NCBI GenBank assembly: GCA_017381475.1
Contig: JAFOCD010000200.1
Span: 1-48,664 of the forward strand
Length of the DNA: 48,664 nucleotides
Source: Bacteroidaceae bacterium
GTDB taxonomy: Bacteria; Bacteroidota; Bacteroidia; Bacteroidales; Bacteroidaceae
Reading direction: 5' to 3'
Both the position numbers and the translations under genes were made by a program. Numbering within the stretch: the first letter of the stretch is position 1; each line of letters opens with the position of its first letter. The notes beneath the pieces were generated by a model. It saw only the letters and a list, made by a program, of their open reading frames with translations. It ran no database searches and had not been told where the DNA came from. Shown here in pieces: positions 8,293 to 15,936 of the stretch.

Positions 8293-8853
8293 TTACACAG
8301 TCATGATTTCCTTCTCCTTGGCTGCGAAAATCTCCTCAGCTTTCTTGATGTACTTGTCGTGGATCTTCTGCAAGCTGTCCTCGCCGTCCTTTGCAACATC
8401 CTCGGGAGTGCCGTCCTTAACAGACTTCTTCATTACATCGATACCGTCGCGGCGCGCGTTACGGATACTGATCTTTGCTGTCTCAAGCTCGTGAGAGCAC
8501 TGCTTTACCAAGTCCTTACGACGCTCACCTGTCAATGGTGGGATTGCAATGATAATAACCTCGCCGTTGTTGGCAGGCATGATACCTACCGGAGAGTCAA
8601 TGATTGCCTTCTCGATTGGTGCAATCATGTTCTTGTCCCAAGGTTTGATTGCGATGGTGCGCATATCGGGGGTGGTGATGGTTGCAACATTGCTCAATGG
8701 CATCTCGGCACCGTATGAACTAACGCGTACGCAGTCGAGCAAGTGAACATTTGCCTTGCCGGCACGTATGTGTGAATACTCTTCCTCGAGGTGCATGATT
8801 GTCATCTGCATCATCTCCTCGGCATCCTTTAAACAAGCTTTTACGTCTATCAT
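8293..8853 (-). CDS. frr: Ribosome recycling factor
   Basis: 186 residues, the normal length for RRF, which with EF-G splits post-termination ribosomes. Recognisable blocks are HIRAGKANVHLLDCV near the N-terminus, TIAIKPWDKN in the hinge and domain II region, and ANNGEVIIIAIPPLTGERR. These are followed by the long charged helix RRDGIDVMKKS with DEDSLQKIHDKY-like spacing. First gene of the frr-rsgA operon; a candidate promoter lies 40 bases upstream. Confidence 0.97.
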   Translation of the reverse strand: MIDVKACLKDAEEMMQMTIMHLEEEYSHIRAGKANVHLLDCVRVSSYGAEMPLSNVATITTPDMRTIAIKPWDKNMIAPIEKAIIDSPVGIMPANNGEVIIIAIPPLTGERRKDLVKQCSHELETAKISIRNARRDGIDVMKKSVKDGTPEDVAKDGEDSLQKIHDKYIKKAEEIFAAKEKEIMTV

Positions 8854-8890
8854 AATTCAAAGTATTTATTGTTTCATATAAAATCTATTG

Positions 8891-8898
8891 CGAATATA
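8891..8898 (-). promoter_or_regulatory. Putative -7 box of frr
   Basis: TATATTCG on the complement, 38 bases upstream of the ATG. A TTG occurs 23 bases further upstream, slightly outside the usual spacing. Confidence 0.4.
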
Positions 8899-8939
8899 GC
8901 ACAAACGAGCGGAAGTTTGCACAATTGAATGGAAAAAGT

Positions 8940-9106
8940 TTAGAAGCTGTTCAAAATTCTAAAAAATATTATCTTATAGTAACCTGCTGTTTCGCCGTTT
9001 TTTATATTCAAAAATGCCTGTTTCTTCCTTTTTGACGGTTACATAGTCCGCCATCCAATCTTTGCTCTATAAAAAACTTGGCGATATAATTTTAAACAGC
9101 TCCTTA
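8940..9106. mobile_element. MITE-like element with TTA target duplications
   Basis: The 161-bp unit 8943-9103 is bounded by 16-bp terminal inverted repeats (GAAGCTGTTCAAAATT at the left; the right end reads GGAGCTGTTTAAAATT on the complement; 14 of 16 identical). Both sides are flanked by TTA (8940-8942 and 9104-9106), as expected of a target duplication. It has no coding capacity. TTA/TNA duplications are known for some IS5-family elements, so it may be mobilised by such a transposase, but no transposase is in the window. It fills most of the gap between frr and the DUF2007 gene; I see nothing else in that gap except their promoters. Confidence 0.6.
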
Positions 9107-9125
9107 CTTATTTGCCGCAAATCAC

Positions 9126-9133
9126 TATATTCG
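9126..9133 (+). promoter_or_regulatory. Putative -7 box of the DUF2007 gene
   Basis: TATATTCG directly before the first possible ATG (9135). If used, the transcript starts near 9140, so translation must begin at an inner ATG. No clear -33 box at the standard distance. Confidence 0.35.
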
Positions 9134-9191
9134 CATGGACATAATCAACAAACGGGCTATGCCTGATGTTTTACAACTAAAAAAGAATTAT

Positions 9192-9425
9192 ATGATCGAT
9201 GTAAACAAAGAGAAACTGGTGACGGTATTTGCCGGTACGGTATGGCAGGCCGAACTGACAAAGGGACTGCTTGATGCGAACGGTGTTCCATGCGCAATTA
9301 TGGATGAGACCATCGGTGCGGTCACATCGTCGTATGCAGGGATTGAAAGCGATGTACTTGTTGTGGTTCCCGAAGAGGAAAAAGAACGGGCGCTTGAGGT
9401 TATCAAGCAGAGTAGGGAAAAGTGA
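9192..9425 (+). CDS. DUF2007 family protein
   Basis: 77 residues from ATG 9192; an in-frame ATG at 9135 would add 19 residues but sits on the predicted transcript start. The sequence fits the small alpha/beta DUF2007 fold: VTVFAGTVWQAELTKGLLDANGV, then AIMDE, then an SDVLVVVPEEEKERALEVI strand and helix. The family is called a putative signal-transducing protein and has no established reaction. Here it is monocistronic, next to a MITE on the 5' side and a terminator shared with rplS on the 3' side. Function unknown. Confidence 0.75.
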   Translation: MIDVNKEKLVTVFAGTVWQAELTKGLLDANGVPCAIMDETIGAVTSSYAGIESDVLVVVPEEEKERALEVIKQSREK

Positions 9426-9443
9426 CAGCCAACCAGCATATAC

Positions 9444-9474
9444 AAAAAATGCAGCCTCGCGAGGCTGCATTTTT
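9444..9474. terminator. Bidirectional terminator between the DUF2007 gene and rplS
   Basis: AATGCAGCCTCGCGAGGCTGCATT is a perfect palindrome flanked by A and T tracts, so it works on both strands. Confidence 0.85.
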
Positions 9475-9496
9475 ATGTTTGATCTAACCCGGGCAA

Positions 9497-9847
9497 TTAG
9501 GCCTTCAACTCCTTGATACGAGCCTTCTTACCTGTGAGGGCACGCAAATAGTAAAGTTTTGCACGGCGAACACGACCAAGCTTGTTAACAGTGATGCTGT
9601 CGATAGCTGGTGAGTTCAAAGGGAAGATACGCTCAACGCCTACAGTACCTGACATCTTACGTACTGTGAAACGCTTCTCGTGACCGTGACCGCTGATGCG
9701 GATAACAACACCACGATACATCTGGATACGCTCCTTTGTTCCCTCAATGATCTTGTAAGCTACTGTGATTGTATCACCTGGGTGAAACTCCATTTCGCGC
9801 TTTACATCAGTAGCAAATGCTTCTTTAGCAATTTTAATAAAATCCAT
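9497..9847 (-). CDS. rplS: 50S ribosomal protein L19
   Basis: 116 residues, the standard length. Typical L19 blocks are [23 protein letters not shown], the [14 protein letters not shown] segment, and the C-terminal [20 protein letters not shown]19 sits at the 30S-50S interface. It is transcribed alone from a consensus promoter with a leader of about 80 nt. Confidence 0.98.
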   Translation of the reverse strand: MDFIKIAKEAFATDVKREMEFHPGDTITVAYKIIEGTKERIQMYRGVVIRISGHGHEKRFTVRKMSGTVGVERIFPLNSPAIDSITVNKLGRVRRAKLYYLRALTGKKARIKELKA

Positions 9848-9933
9848 TTTTTTGATTTGTTAAATTGTTCAATCATTCAAACGCAACATACCAAGTTACT
9901 CTTCCTTGACAGCGATTACGCCGAAAGCGGGGA
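9848..9933 (-). promoter_or_regulatory. rplS 5' leader
   Basis: About 80 nt between the predicted transcript start and the rplS ATG. It is long enough for a ribosomal-protein leader structure, and small CCG/CGG and GTTAC-type stems are visible. L19 leaders have been proposed in Bacteroidota relatives. Nothing here proves regulation. Confidence 0.25.
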
Positions 9934-9965
9934 CAAAGATAGGACTTTTTTTGTTCATAACCAAA
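9934..9965 (-). promoter_or_regulatory. Consensus promoter of rplS
   Basis: TTTG (9962-9965, complement), 20-nt spacer, TATCTTTG (9934-9941): an exact match to the Bacteroidota housekeeping consensus. Confidence 0.75.
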
Positions 9966-9989
9966 TGTTGACCATTATTTTGGGCTTTG

Positions 9990-10021
9990 TTTGCATTTCT
10001 GCACCATAAGCACTACCTTTG
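9990..10021 (+). promoter_or_regulatory. Consensus promoter of the split 5'-nucleotidase operon
   Basis: TTTG (9990-9993), 20-nt spacer, TACCTTTG (10014-10021): exact consensus. It lies downstream of the first in-frame ATG (9987), which fixes the true start at 10041. It is divergent from, and nearly overlaps, the rplS promoter. Confidence 0.75.
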
Positions 10022-10040
10022 GAAGTATAAATATCGTTTT

Positions 10041-10811
10041 ATGAAACACAAATATTTGGCAATTATAGCACTTGCTGCACTCTTTACCGGATGTGGCAAA
10101 AAGGAGCAGGCTGCAAAGGAAAAACCGGAAATAAAGATTGAGGCCGGAAACATCAAGGTGGTTGCCACCGACAGGAATGACGGTGCAGACGAGATACGCG
10201 CAATACTTGAGCGCGACAAGGCGAAAATCGACAGCATAAAGAGCCCGGTACTTGGCGAGGCGACAGTAGCACTGGAGAAGTACATCCCCGAAAGCCCACT
10301 GATGAATTTTGCAGCCGACGCGCTAATGGAAATGGCACAGCGCAACAGCGCACAGAAAGTGGACATCGCGCTGACCAACAAAGGCGGACTGCGCAGCAAC
10401 ATCACAGCCGGAACCATAACATTCGGCGATGTATATAATGTCTTCACCTTTGACAACAGGCTTGCGTTCCTGATACTGAACGGCGAACAACTGCTGCAGT
10501 TGTGTGGCGAGATTGCAGCAGCCGGAGGCGAGGCAATAAGTGGAATGCGACTTGTGATAACCCAGGAGGGCAAGCTCGTTGACGCCACAGTTGCAGGAAA
10601 ACCGATTGACCCGCAGGGCACATACCGCATTGCCACGCTCGACTATCTTGCACAGGGCAACGACAACCTCACCACCCTTGCACAAGGCAGCGGCCTCGAA
10701 GTCACAAAGCACCTGCTGCGCGACCTGATGGTTGAATTCATAAAGGAACATACCGCAAAGGGCAAGAAAATAAGCGCCGAGTGCGACGGACGCATAACCA
10801 TTAAAGAATGA
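10041..10811 (+). CDS. Lipoprotein with 5'-nucleotidase C-terminal domain (split UshA-like, substrate-binding half)
   Basis: 256 residues. The signal peptide ends in the lipobox FTGC, so the protein is probably lipid-anchored. The rest is the 5'-nucleotidase C-terminal domain: ESPLMNFAADALME, then TNKGGLRSNITAGTITFGDV, VFTFDN and later IATLDYLAQGNDN. These hold the nucleoside-stacking and ribose-binding segments of UshA/NT5E proteins. The catalytic metallophosphatase half is the next gene, overlapping by 4 bases. The usual order in a single-chain UshA is metallophosphatase first, so gene order here is the reverse of domain order. The two products likely assemble to hydrolyse nucleotides or related phosphoesters in the periplasm. 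Confidence 0.85.
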   Translation: MKHKYLAIIALAALFTGCGKKEQAAKEKPEIKIEAGNIKVVATDRNDGADEIRAILERDKAKIDSIKSPVLGEATVALEKYIPESPLMNFAADALMEMAQRNSAQKVDIALTNKGGLRSNITAGTITFGDVYNVFTFDNRLAFLILNGEQLLQLCGEIAAAGGEAISGMRLVITQEGKLVDATVAGKPIDPQGTYRIATLDYLAQGNDNLTTLAQGSGLEVTKHLLRDLMVEFIKEHTAKGKKISAECDGRITIKE

Positions 10812-11623
10812 CAGCCATGAGAAAGATGATATTAGCGCTTGTACTTTCCATCTGCTGCAGCGTTGCTGCGCAGAACAGAGTCACGATACTGCACACCAAT
10901 GACACCCACAGCTGCATTGAACCCGAAAAGGACGGCGGCGCAGGAGTGCTGAACCGCGCACTGCTCATTGAAAACATTGCCGACTCGGTTGGCAGGGAGA
11001 ATCTCCTGTTGCTTGACTGTGGCGACTTTTCACAGGGCTCGCTATACTACAACTGCTTCAAGGGCAGCACCGAGGTGGAGATTATGAACGCAATGGGTTA
11101 CGATGCAGGTACAATAGGCAACCATGAGCTCGACTACGGACTCGAGAACTTTGCAAGGCTTGTAAAAATGGCCGAATTTGAGGTGTTGTGCGCCAATTAT
11201 GATTTTACGGGCACAGTGTGCGAGGGGCTTGTAAAGCCATACACGATTATTGAAAGGGGAGGTAAGAAAATAGGTGTTTTCGGTTTGTCTCCCGACCCAA
11301 GAGGTCTTGTGGCCCAGGAGAACTATGCCGGCGTAGAGTTCATTTCACCCGTCGAGGCTGCGAACCGGTGTGTTGACGAATTGGAAAAGGCCGGTTGCGA
11401 TGCCATTGTGTGCATTTCGCATCTTGGATGGAAAATAAAGAACGAATACAACGACGAGCGTCTGGCAGCAGAGACAGCCGGCATAGACCTGATTCTTGGT
11501 GGACATTCACATGACTACTTTGAGCAGCCACTGATATACAAGAACCGCGACGGCAAGGATGTGACAATGCAGCAAATGGGGAAAAACGGACGACACATTG
11601 GCCATGCGACGCTCACTTTTTGA
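10808..11623 (+). CDS. Exported metallophosphatase (split UshA-like 5'-nucleotidase, catalytic half)
   Basis: 271 residues with a signal peptide (hydrophobic stretch up to about residue 22, ending VAAQ). Calcineurin-like motifs are in order: ILHTNDTHSC (metal Asp and His), LLDCGDFSQG, GNHELDYG, ISHLG and LGGHSHDYF. The chain stops right after the GGHSHDYF domain, so it lacks the nucleotide-binding C-terminal domain supplied by the preceding gene. The ATGA overlap with that gene implies translational coupling. An inner ATG at 10817 gives a more ordinary signal peptide and is an equally possible start. The substrate (NMP, UDP-sugar or cyclic nucleotide) cannot be told. Confidence 0.85.
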   Translation: MTAMRKMILALVLSICCSVAAQNRVTILHTNDTHSCIEPEKDGGAGVLNRALLIENIADSVGRENLLLLDCGDFSQGSLYYNCFKGSTEVEIMNAMGYDAGTIGNHELDYGLENFARLVKMAEFEVLCANYDFTGTVCEGLVKPYTIIERGGKKIGVFGLSPDPRGLVAQENYAGVEFISPVEAANRCVDELEKAGCDAIVCISHLGWKIKNEYNDERLAAETAGIDLILGGHSHDYFEQPLIYKNRDGKDVTMQQMGKNGRHIGHATLTF

Positions 11624-11676
11624 ACTAGTGATGTGTTAAATAATGTAACCGGCGGCGTTTATTGACATATTTGGAG

Positions 11677-11684
11677 TATATTCG
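11677..11684 (+). promoter_or_regulatory. Putative -7 box of the TlpA-like gene
   Basis: TATATTCG, 40 bases before the ATG at 11725. It lies after the earlier in-frame ATG at 11662, so that start is disfavoured. The -33 region is weak. Confidence 0.35.
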
Positions 11685-11724
11685 TGAAATCATTTTGAAT
11701 ATTAACAATTTTAATAAAATAATT

Positions 11725-12801
11725 ATGAAAATTCTATCTACTTTGGCTTTGGCGGTATTCGCGTTCACAGCGAGTGCGCAAAGCTACAAAATCACCGGCA
11801 AGGCCGACGAGAACTCTAACGGCAAGACTGTGTACCTCGTTGACCATAACACAGCAGAGGTTTACGACTCGTGTGTAGTAAAAAAAGGTAAATTCAAGTT
11901 CAAGAACAAAATAACAGGTGAGAAGGTACTCAAGGTTAACATTGACAAAAGCCGCCGTACAGAGGCTGTACTTATGGTTGGCAACAAGACCAAAGCTACT
12001 GTAGACTTCACAACCAACCCTGCAACGGTCACTGACAAAGGTGGTTACAATGACCAGCTGACAGCAATGATGAACTCTGCCACAGAAGCCGGCGAAGCGG
12101 TCAATGCGAAGATTGAGCAGATGATGAATGAAGGCAAGTCACGTGAAGAGATTGCAGAGGCTGTAAGTGCAGACATAGAGGCTGTCTACGACATCTACCG
12201 CAATGCAATCAATGACAACAAGGACAACATTCTTGGCGCGTATGTGGCCGGAATGGCAGCACGTATGTTCTACTCAAACCTTGAGGAGATTGACGAACTC
12301 ATTGCAACTGTAAAATATGCCGGTGAGATGGCTCCGATCAAGGCTCTTCGCGAGAACTACCAGAAAGCCGAGGCTACACAGGCCGGCAAAATGTTTGTTG
12401 ATTTCGAAGGTTACACAATTGACGGCAAGCCATCAAGACTGTCAGACTATGTAGGCAAAGGCAAATATGTACTTGTTGATTTCTGGGCAAGCTGGTGTGG
12501 TCCTTGCAAAGGCGAGATTCCAAATCTCATCGAGTTGCAGAACCAGTACGGTGGCGAGAAGTTCACGGTACTTGGAGTGAATGTCTGGGACGATGAGGAG
12601 GCATTCAAGCTTGCACTTGAAGAGGAAGGTATCACATACCCACAGATTGTCATACCACAGAACAACAAGGACAATGCAACCGAACTTTACGGCATCCAGG
12701 GCATTCCACAGATTATCCTCTTTGGCCCTGACGGCACAATCATCAGACGCAACCTCCGTGGCCAGAGCATGATGGATTTTGTTGCAGAGCAGTTGAAGTA
12801 A
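11725..12801 (+). CDS. Periplasmic thioredoxin-like protein with DUF4369 domain (TlpA/ResA type)
   Basis: 358 residues from ATG 11725. A signal peptide (about 1-19, ending TASAQ) is followed by a beta-rich N-terminal domain resembling DUF4369 (about 20-120), a helical linker, and a C-terminal thioredoxin domain. The redox motif WCGPC has Cys258 and Cys261, preceded by VLVDFWAS, with the cis-Pro in IQGIPQIILF. Such proteins are extracytoplasmic thiol-disulfide oxidoreductases, often tied to cytochrome c or envelope protein folding. No partner gene sits nearby, so its substrates are unknown. It is monocistronic with a strong terminator. Confidence 0.9.
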   Translation: MKILSTLALAVFAFTASAQSYKITGKADENSNGKTVYLVDHNTAEVYDSCVVKKGKFKFKNKITGEKVLKVNIDKSRRTEAVLMVGNKTKATVDFTTNPATVTDKGGYNDQLTAMMNSATEAGEAVNAKIEQMMNEGKSREEIAEAVSADIEAVYDIYRNAINDNKDNILGAYVAGMAARMFYSNLEEIDELIATVKYAGEMAPIKALRENYQKAEATQAGKMFVDFEGYTIDGKPSRLSDYVGKGKYVLVDFWASWCGPCKGEIPNLIELQNQYGGEKFTVLGVNVWDDEEAFKLALEEEGITYPQIVIPQNNKDNATELYGIQGIPQIILFGPDGTIIRRNLRGQSMMDFVAEQLK

Positions 12802-12816
12802 AAATAGAAACCTTAC

Positions 12817-12856
12817 AATAAAACACCAGAGCACTCAGGTACTCTGGTGTTTTATT
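12817..12856 (+). terminator. Terminator of the TlpA-like gene
   Basis: 15-bp perfect stem (AATAAAACACCAGAG with its complement) with a 10-nt loop and T-rich 3' arm, 16 bases past the stop codon. Confidence 0.85.
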
Positions 12857-13008
12857 ATGCATGAACCGCAAAAACTGCAGTCCGCTACACAATAAACGAA
12901 ATGTATATATAGTAACACACCACAGCGACAGCCGTGATTATTGTACTCTTGACCAATATATGCAGGAATGTTTTCATAGGATGGAAGCTACGATTTGCTT
13001 ATATAAAG

Positions 13009-13035
13009 AAGGGGCGCTTTTGCAAGTGCCCCTTT
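13009..13035 (-). terminator. Probable terminator of the ferredoxin gene
   Basis: A GGGGC-rich stem with an 8-nt loop; on the minus strand it is followed by TTCTTTATAT, about 20 bases past the stop. The remaining space from 12857 to 13008 holds no gene that I can support. Confidence 0.6.
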
Positions 13036-13054
13036 GTTCTTTTGGATTCTGCGA

Positions 13055-13222
13055 TTAACCTTCGTGGATAGCCTCTGAAGGACAAACGCTTGCGCAACTA
13101 CCGCAGTCAATGCACATCTCGGGATTGATTGAATACTTCTCACCCTCAGAAATTGCACCCTGAGGACACTCATCGATACATGTACCGCAAGCAACGCAGT
13201 CGTCAGAAATTACATAAGCCAT
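13055..13222 (-). CDS. Small 2[4Fe-4S] ferredoxin
   Basis: 55 residues, start ATG 13222 and stop TAA 13055-13057; too short for most ORF filters but unmistakable. It has two ferredoxin clusters of the CxxCxxCxxxCP type: CVACGTCIDECP near residues 9-20 and CIDCGSCASVCP near 37-48. Eight cysteines fit two [4Fe-4S] centres. Such clostridial-type ferredoxins carry electrons for pyruvate:ferredoxin oxidoreductase, hydrogenase or Rnf in anaerobes, which suits an anaerobic gut-type Bacteroidales. No redox partner gene is adjacent. It has its own promoter and terminator. Confidence 0.95.
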   Translation of the reverse strand: MAYVISDDCVACGTCIDECPQGAISEGEKYSINPEMCIDCGSCASVCPSEAIHEG

Positions 13223-13256
13223 AGTTGTAATATTTAAAGTTTATATTATCTGGATG

Positions 13257-13264
13257 CGAAGATA
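13257..13264 (-). promoter_or_regulatory. Putative -7 box of the ferredoxin gene
   Basis: TATCTTCG on the complement, 35 bases before the ATG; the -33 region is unclear. Confidence 0.35.
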
Positions 13265-13368
13265 GTTCTTTTTGTGTATTGATGAACAGCGCTTCGCTTT
13301 TTTAACTTTTTTTCACAGTTGACATATCTGATACCATTGGGAGATTTTCTCTACTCGGCAATATTTCG

Positions 13369-13376
13369 TATTTTTG
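13369..13376 (+). promoter_or_regulatory. Putative -7 box of the acyl-ACP thioesterase gene
   Basis: TATTTTTG, an exact -7 match, 48 bases before the ATG; only an imperfect TTTT lies 20 nt upstream. Confidence 0.4.
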
Positions 13377-13424
13377 CAACTGTAATTTGTTACATTATCA
13401 ACAACGGCAAAGAGTATTTGTTCT

Positions 13425-14174
13425 ATGAGCGAAAACAAGAAAATTGACAGCTTCCCATTTATGGCTGAGACATTCCTGACAGACGCGAAATGCCGTCTGC
13501 GCCCCACAACGCTGTGTAACTACATGCTCAGTTGCGCAGGTCGCCATGTTGATGCACGTGGCATTGGCAGCACCACATCGCTTGGATGGGTGCTTGCACG
13601 CCTTGCCCTGCACATTGAGCACACTCCCGTGCGTGGCGACAGGTTCCGCATTGAGACATGGATACGCAATCTGTACCATGGCTTTACCGACCGTTGCATA
13701 AGGGTTGTCAACGAAGAGGGCCGGGAGATTGCATCCATGCTCGCTACATTTGCAATGATTAACCTCAATACACGCACAGCTGTGGATTTGAATGGAGATA
13801 TTGGCCTGCGCCTTAACGAGTGCATGCTACCCGATGAGCCGTTGGCAATCAGCCGCATACCGGCGATTAACCGCACACCGGTTGAGGAAGTCACATTCAA
13901 GCGACGCCCACATTACAGCGACATCGACTGCAACGGGCACATGAACAGCATACGCTATCTCGACCATGTCCTTGACGCACTGCCAATAGAATATATCGAT
14001 AGCCACAACCTCACCGACTTTGTTGCCGCATACATGAAGGAGGGTGACCGCAACGAGGAACTCTCATATGGTATAAAGGAGATCGCGCCGGATAACTTCC
14101 TGGTAAGGGTAAAAAAAGAGAACGGAGTACCGGCATCGAATTTTGAACTGAAGTTCAAACCGATAGAGGGATAA
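13425..14174 (+). CDS. Acyl-ACP thioesterase (FatA/FatB-like, double hotdog)
   Basis: 249 residues, soluble. The N-terminal hotdog carries SLGWVLARLALHIEHTPVRG and RIETWI, and the C-terminal one carries HYSDIDCNGHMNSIRYLDH. The Asp/Asn/His of the DxNxHxxN pattern are the usual catalytic residues. The enzyme releases fatty acids from acyl-carrier protein and so sets acyl chain length for lipid synthesis. Bacteroidota commonly encode one such protein. It stands alone, convergent with the guanylyltransferase gene, and only 31 bases separate the two stops; I see no clear terminator there. Confidence 0.85.
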   Translation: MSENKKIDSFPFMAETFLTDAKCRLRPTTLCNYMLSCAGRHVDARGIGSTTSLGWVLARLALHIEHTPVRGDRFRIETWIRNLYHGFTDRCIRVVNEEGREIASMLATFAMINLNTRTAVDLNGDIGLRLNECMLPDEPLAISRIPAINRTPVEEVTFKRRPHYSDIDCNGHMNSIRYLDHVLDALPIEYIDSHNLTDFVAAYMKEGDRNEELSYGIKEIAPDNFLVRVKKENGVPASNFELKFKPIEG

Positions 14175-14205
14175 AAGCAGAAATTCACTTTTTAGTCATT
14201 CACTA

Positions 14206-15291
14206 TTATGCGAATTTATCTCCTACTTTAATCTTCACATCATTAAGAAAACGCCTGACGTCGCCTTCGCTGCCTTTACGGCAAATCATAAGCACATCGC
14301 CAGAGTCTATCACTAACAAATCATCGACACCCTGCATTACAGCAAGTTTACCCTTGGGCAACATTACAACATTGTTGTTGCAGTCATACTTGAGGACACT
14401 GCTGTTCATTATCACATTACCGCAATTATCCTTTGGTAAAAAGCCATAGAGGGTGTCCCATGTACCAATATCAGCCCAACCGAAAGAGCCCACACTGACA
14501 TAGACATTGTCGGCACGCTCCATAACATTCATATCTATCGAAGCGGTAGGAAACGATGTATATACCTCATAGGCACGTTTGCGACGTTGCTCGCGGTTAG
14601 GAATCTCGCGATAGATAGTCTCGAGTTCCTGCATCATATCGGGCAAGTGCTCGGACATGGAATCAATGATTGTCTGCACATTCCATATATATATACCCGT
14701 ATTCCAGTAGAACTCACCACTCTCCACAAAGACCTTCGCAAACTCGAGAGCCGGTTTCTCGGTGAATGTGCGTACCTTGTATATTGATTCACCGGCAGGA
14801 ATTCCCTCGGCCTGTATGTAGCCGTAACGGGTCTCGGGACAGGTTGGCTTGATGCCGATGACTACAAGTTTATTATTTTCGGCCACAAAGTCGAGACCGC
14901 CCTTTATGAGCTCGGCAAACTTGGCCTCGTTGAGCACAAGTTGGTCACTCTGTGCAACCACTATATTTGCCTTTGGATTCAGCTGGCGTATGTGGCAGGC
15001 AAGGTTGGCTATGCTTGGGGCCGTACCACGGAAGACTGGTTCGCACACTACTTGCTGGTCCTTGATCTCGGGGAGTTGCTTTTTAACGATTGACTTATAG
15101 CCTACATTGGTGGAGATGATTATATTCTCGCGAGGCACTATTTGCGAATAACGCTCGAATGTCTGCTGCAACAATGTCTTGCCACAGCCAAGTGGGTCCT
15201 GAAACTGTTTCGGGAAAGCCTTGCGGCTCATTGGCCAAAGGCGTGTACCCTGACCACCGGCCATTATTACGCAATAACTGTTCTTGTCCAT
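14206..15291 (-). CDS. Mannose-1-phosphate guanylyltransferase
   Basis: 361 residues from ATG 15291; an ATG at 15300 would add three. The signature GGQGTRLWPMSR near the N-terminus binds GTP. It is followed by PKQF, a TNVGYK strand and the metal/sugar-site block TFTEKP, and further on EFYWNTGIYIW and SIDMNVME. The length shows the ManC/RfbM-type enzyme without the fused isomerase domain. It makes GDP-mannose for capsule, O-antigen or glycoprotein glycans, including the GDP-fucose route. No other sugar-nucleotide gene is next to it, so it appears to be a stand-alone housekeeping copy. Confidence 0.93.
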   Translation of the reverse strand: MDKNSYCVIMAGGQGTRLWPMSRKAFPKQFQDPLGCGKTLLQQTFERYSQIVPRENIIISTNVGYKSIVKKQLPEIKDQQVVCEPVFRGTAPSIANLACHIRQLNPKANIVVAQSDQLVLNEAKFAELIKGGLDFVAENNKLVVIGIKPTCPETRYGYIQAEGIPAGESIYKVRTFTEKPALEFAKVFVESGEFYWNTGIYIWNVQTIIDSMSEHLPDMMQELETIYREIPNREQRRKRAYEVYTSFPTASIDMNVMERADNVYVSVGSFGWADIGTWDTLYGFLPKDNCGNVIMNSSVLKYDCNNNVVMLPKGKLAVMQGVDDLLVIDSGDVLMICRKGSEGDVRRFLNDVKIKVGDKFA

Positions 15292-15300
15292 AATCATCAA

Positions 15301-15445
15301 CCTTTTACTTTCACAACGCGAGTATAATATTTTTATTTCAGAATAAAAAGCATTTTAAGTTTATTTGGCATAAAAAAGGCATGTACACTCGCTCACAATA
15401 TAAAAATATTTTTGAGGGAAATATAAACTGTTCCTTAATATGGCA
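15301..15445. other. AT-rich intergenic stretch with a short direct repeat
   Basis: No gene is seen. TGGCATAAAAAA occurs twice (about 15365 and 15441), and an AAAAATATTTTT palindrome lies between them. A weak TATACTCG box at 15319-15326 on the complement may serve the guanylyltransferase gene. Confidence 0.4.
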
Positions 15446-15477
15446 TAAAAAAAGCGAAACCTTTTCAAGGCTTCGCT
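15446..15477 (-). terminator. Terminator of the ExbD-like lipoprotein gene
   Basis: Hairpin AGCGAAGCCTT/AAGGTTTCGCT with one mismatch and a 3-nt loop, then a run of seven T on the minus strand, just past the stop at 15487. Confidence 0.8.
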
Positions 15478-15486
15478 ACATAATAT

Positions 15487-15912
15487 TTAATCATTCGCCG
15501 TATCAGAGCGGCGTGTTGCCAGCACCATCTTGTATTTGTTCTCGTTGGCAATATTCAGCACCTTGACAACCTCGCTATAAGGGACAACTTCATCGACATA
15601 AAGCGCAACATACATCTCTGAATCCTTAGCGCAGCACTCGGCAAGGAAAGAAGGCACCTCGGGTTCCTCTATTCTTCTTGCTTCCTCATTACTACATTGA
15701 ACATAGTATTCAAGGTTTTTATTTATTGTTATGCTAGCCATAGGCTGTGCAATGCTCCTCTCCTTGCCATGAGGCAACTCGACAGACTCGCGCATGACAC
15801 GATTTCCTACAGCATTACCTACACCTGAATCCTTCTTGCCATCACTGCAAGAAATAAATGACAATGAGAATGCAACAAGCAACAAACAATATAATGAATT
15901 TACCTTGTTCAT
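15487..15912 (-). CDS. Lipoprotein with an ExbD/TolR-like periplasmic domain
   Basis: 141 residues. The signal peptide ends at a lipobox-like SFISC (about 18-22), followed by SDGKKD, an acidic stretch like Bacteroidota surface-export signals. From about residue 58 the sequence reads as ExbD/TolR: an ASITINKN strand, then VALYVDEVVPYSEVVKVL and a final helix and strand NKYKMVLATRR. In ExbD and TolR this periplasmic domain follows a single N-terminal TM helix that contacts ExbB/TolQ. Here that helix is replaced by a lipid anchor, so proton-motive coupling through the helix is not possible. No exbB or tonB is adjacent. Assignment is by pattern only. Confidence 0.6.
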   Translation of the reverse strand: MNKVNSLYCLLLVAFSLSFISCSDGKKDSGVGNAVGNRVMRESVELPHGKERSIAQPMASITINKNLEYYVQCSNEEARRIEEPEVPSFLAECCAKDSEMYVALYVDEVVPYSEVVKVLNIANENKYKMVLATRRSDTAND

Positions 15913-15936
15913 CGACTTAATGAATTTTGCAACACA

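Noticed and set aside
9987-10040. Upstream in-frame extension of the 5'-nucleotidase lipoprotein
   Set aside because: A consensus promoter (9990-10021) lies inside it and the lipoprotein signal starts at 10041.
12861-13058. Plus-strand 65-codon frame
   Set aside because: It overlaps the ferredoxin terminator and stop; no protein-like pattern.
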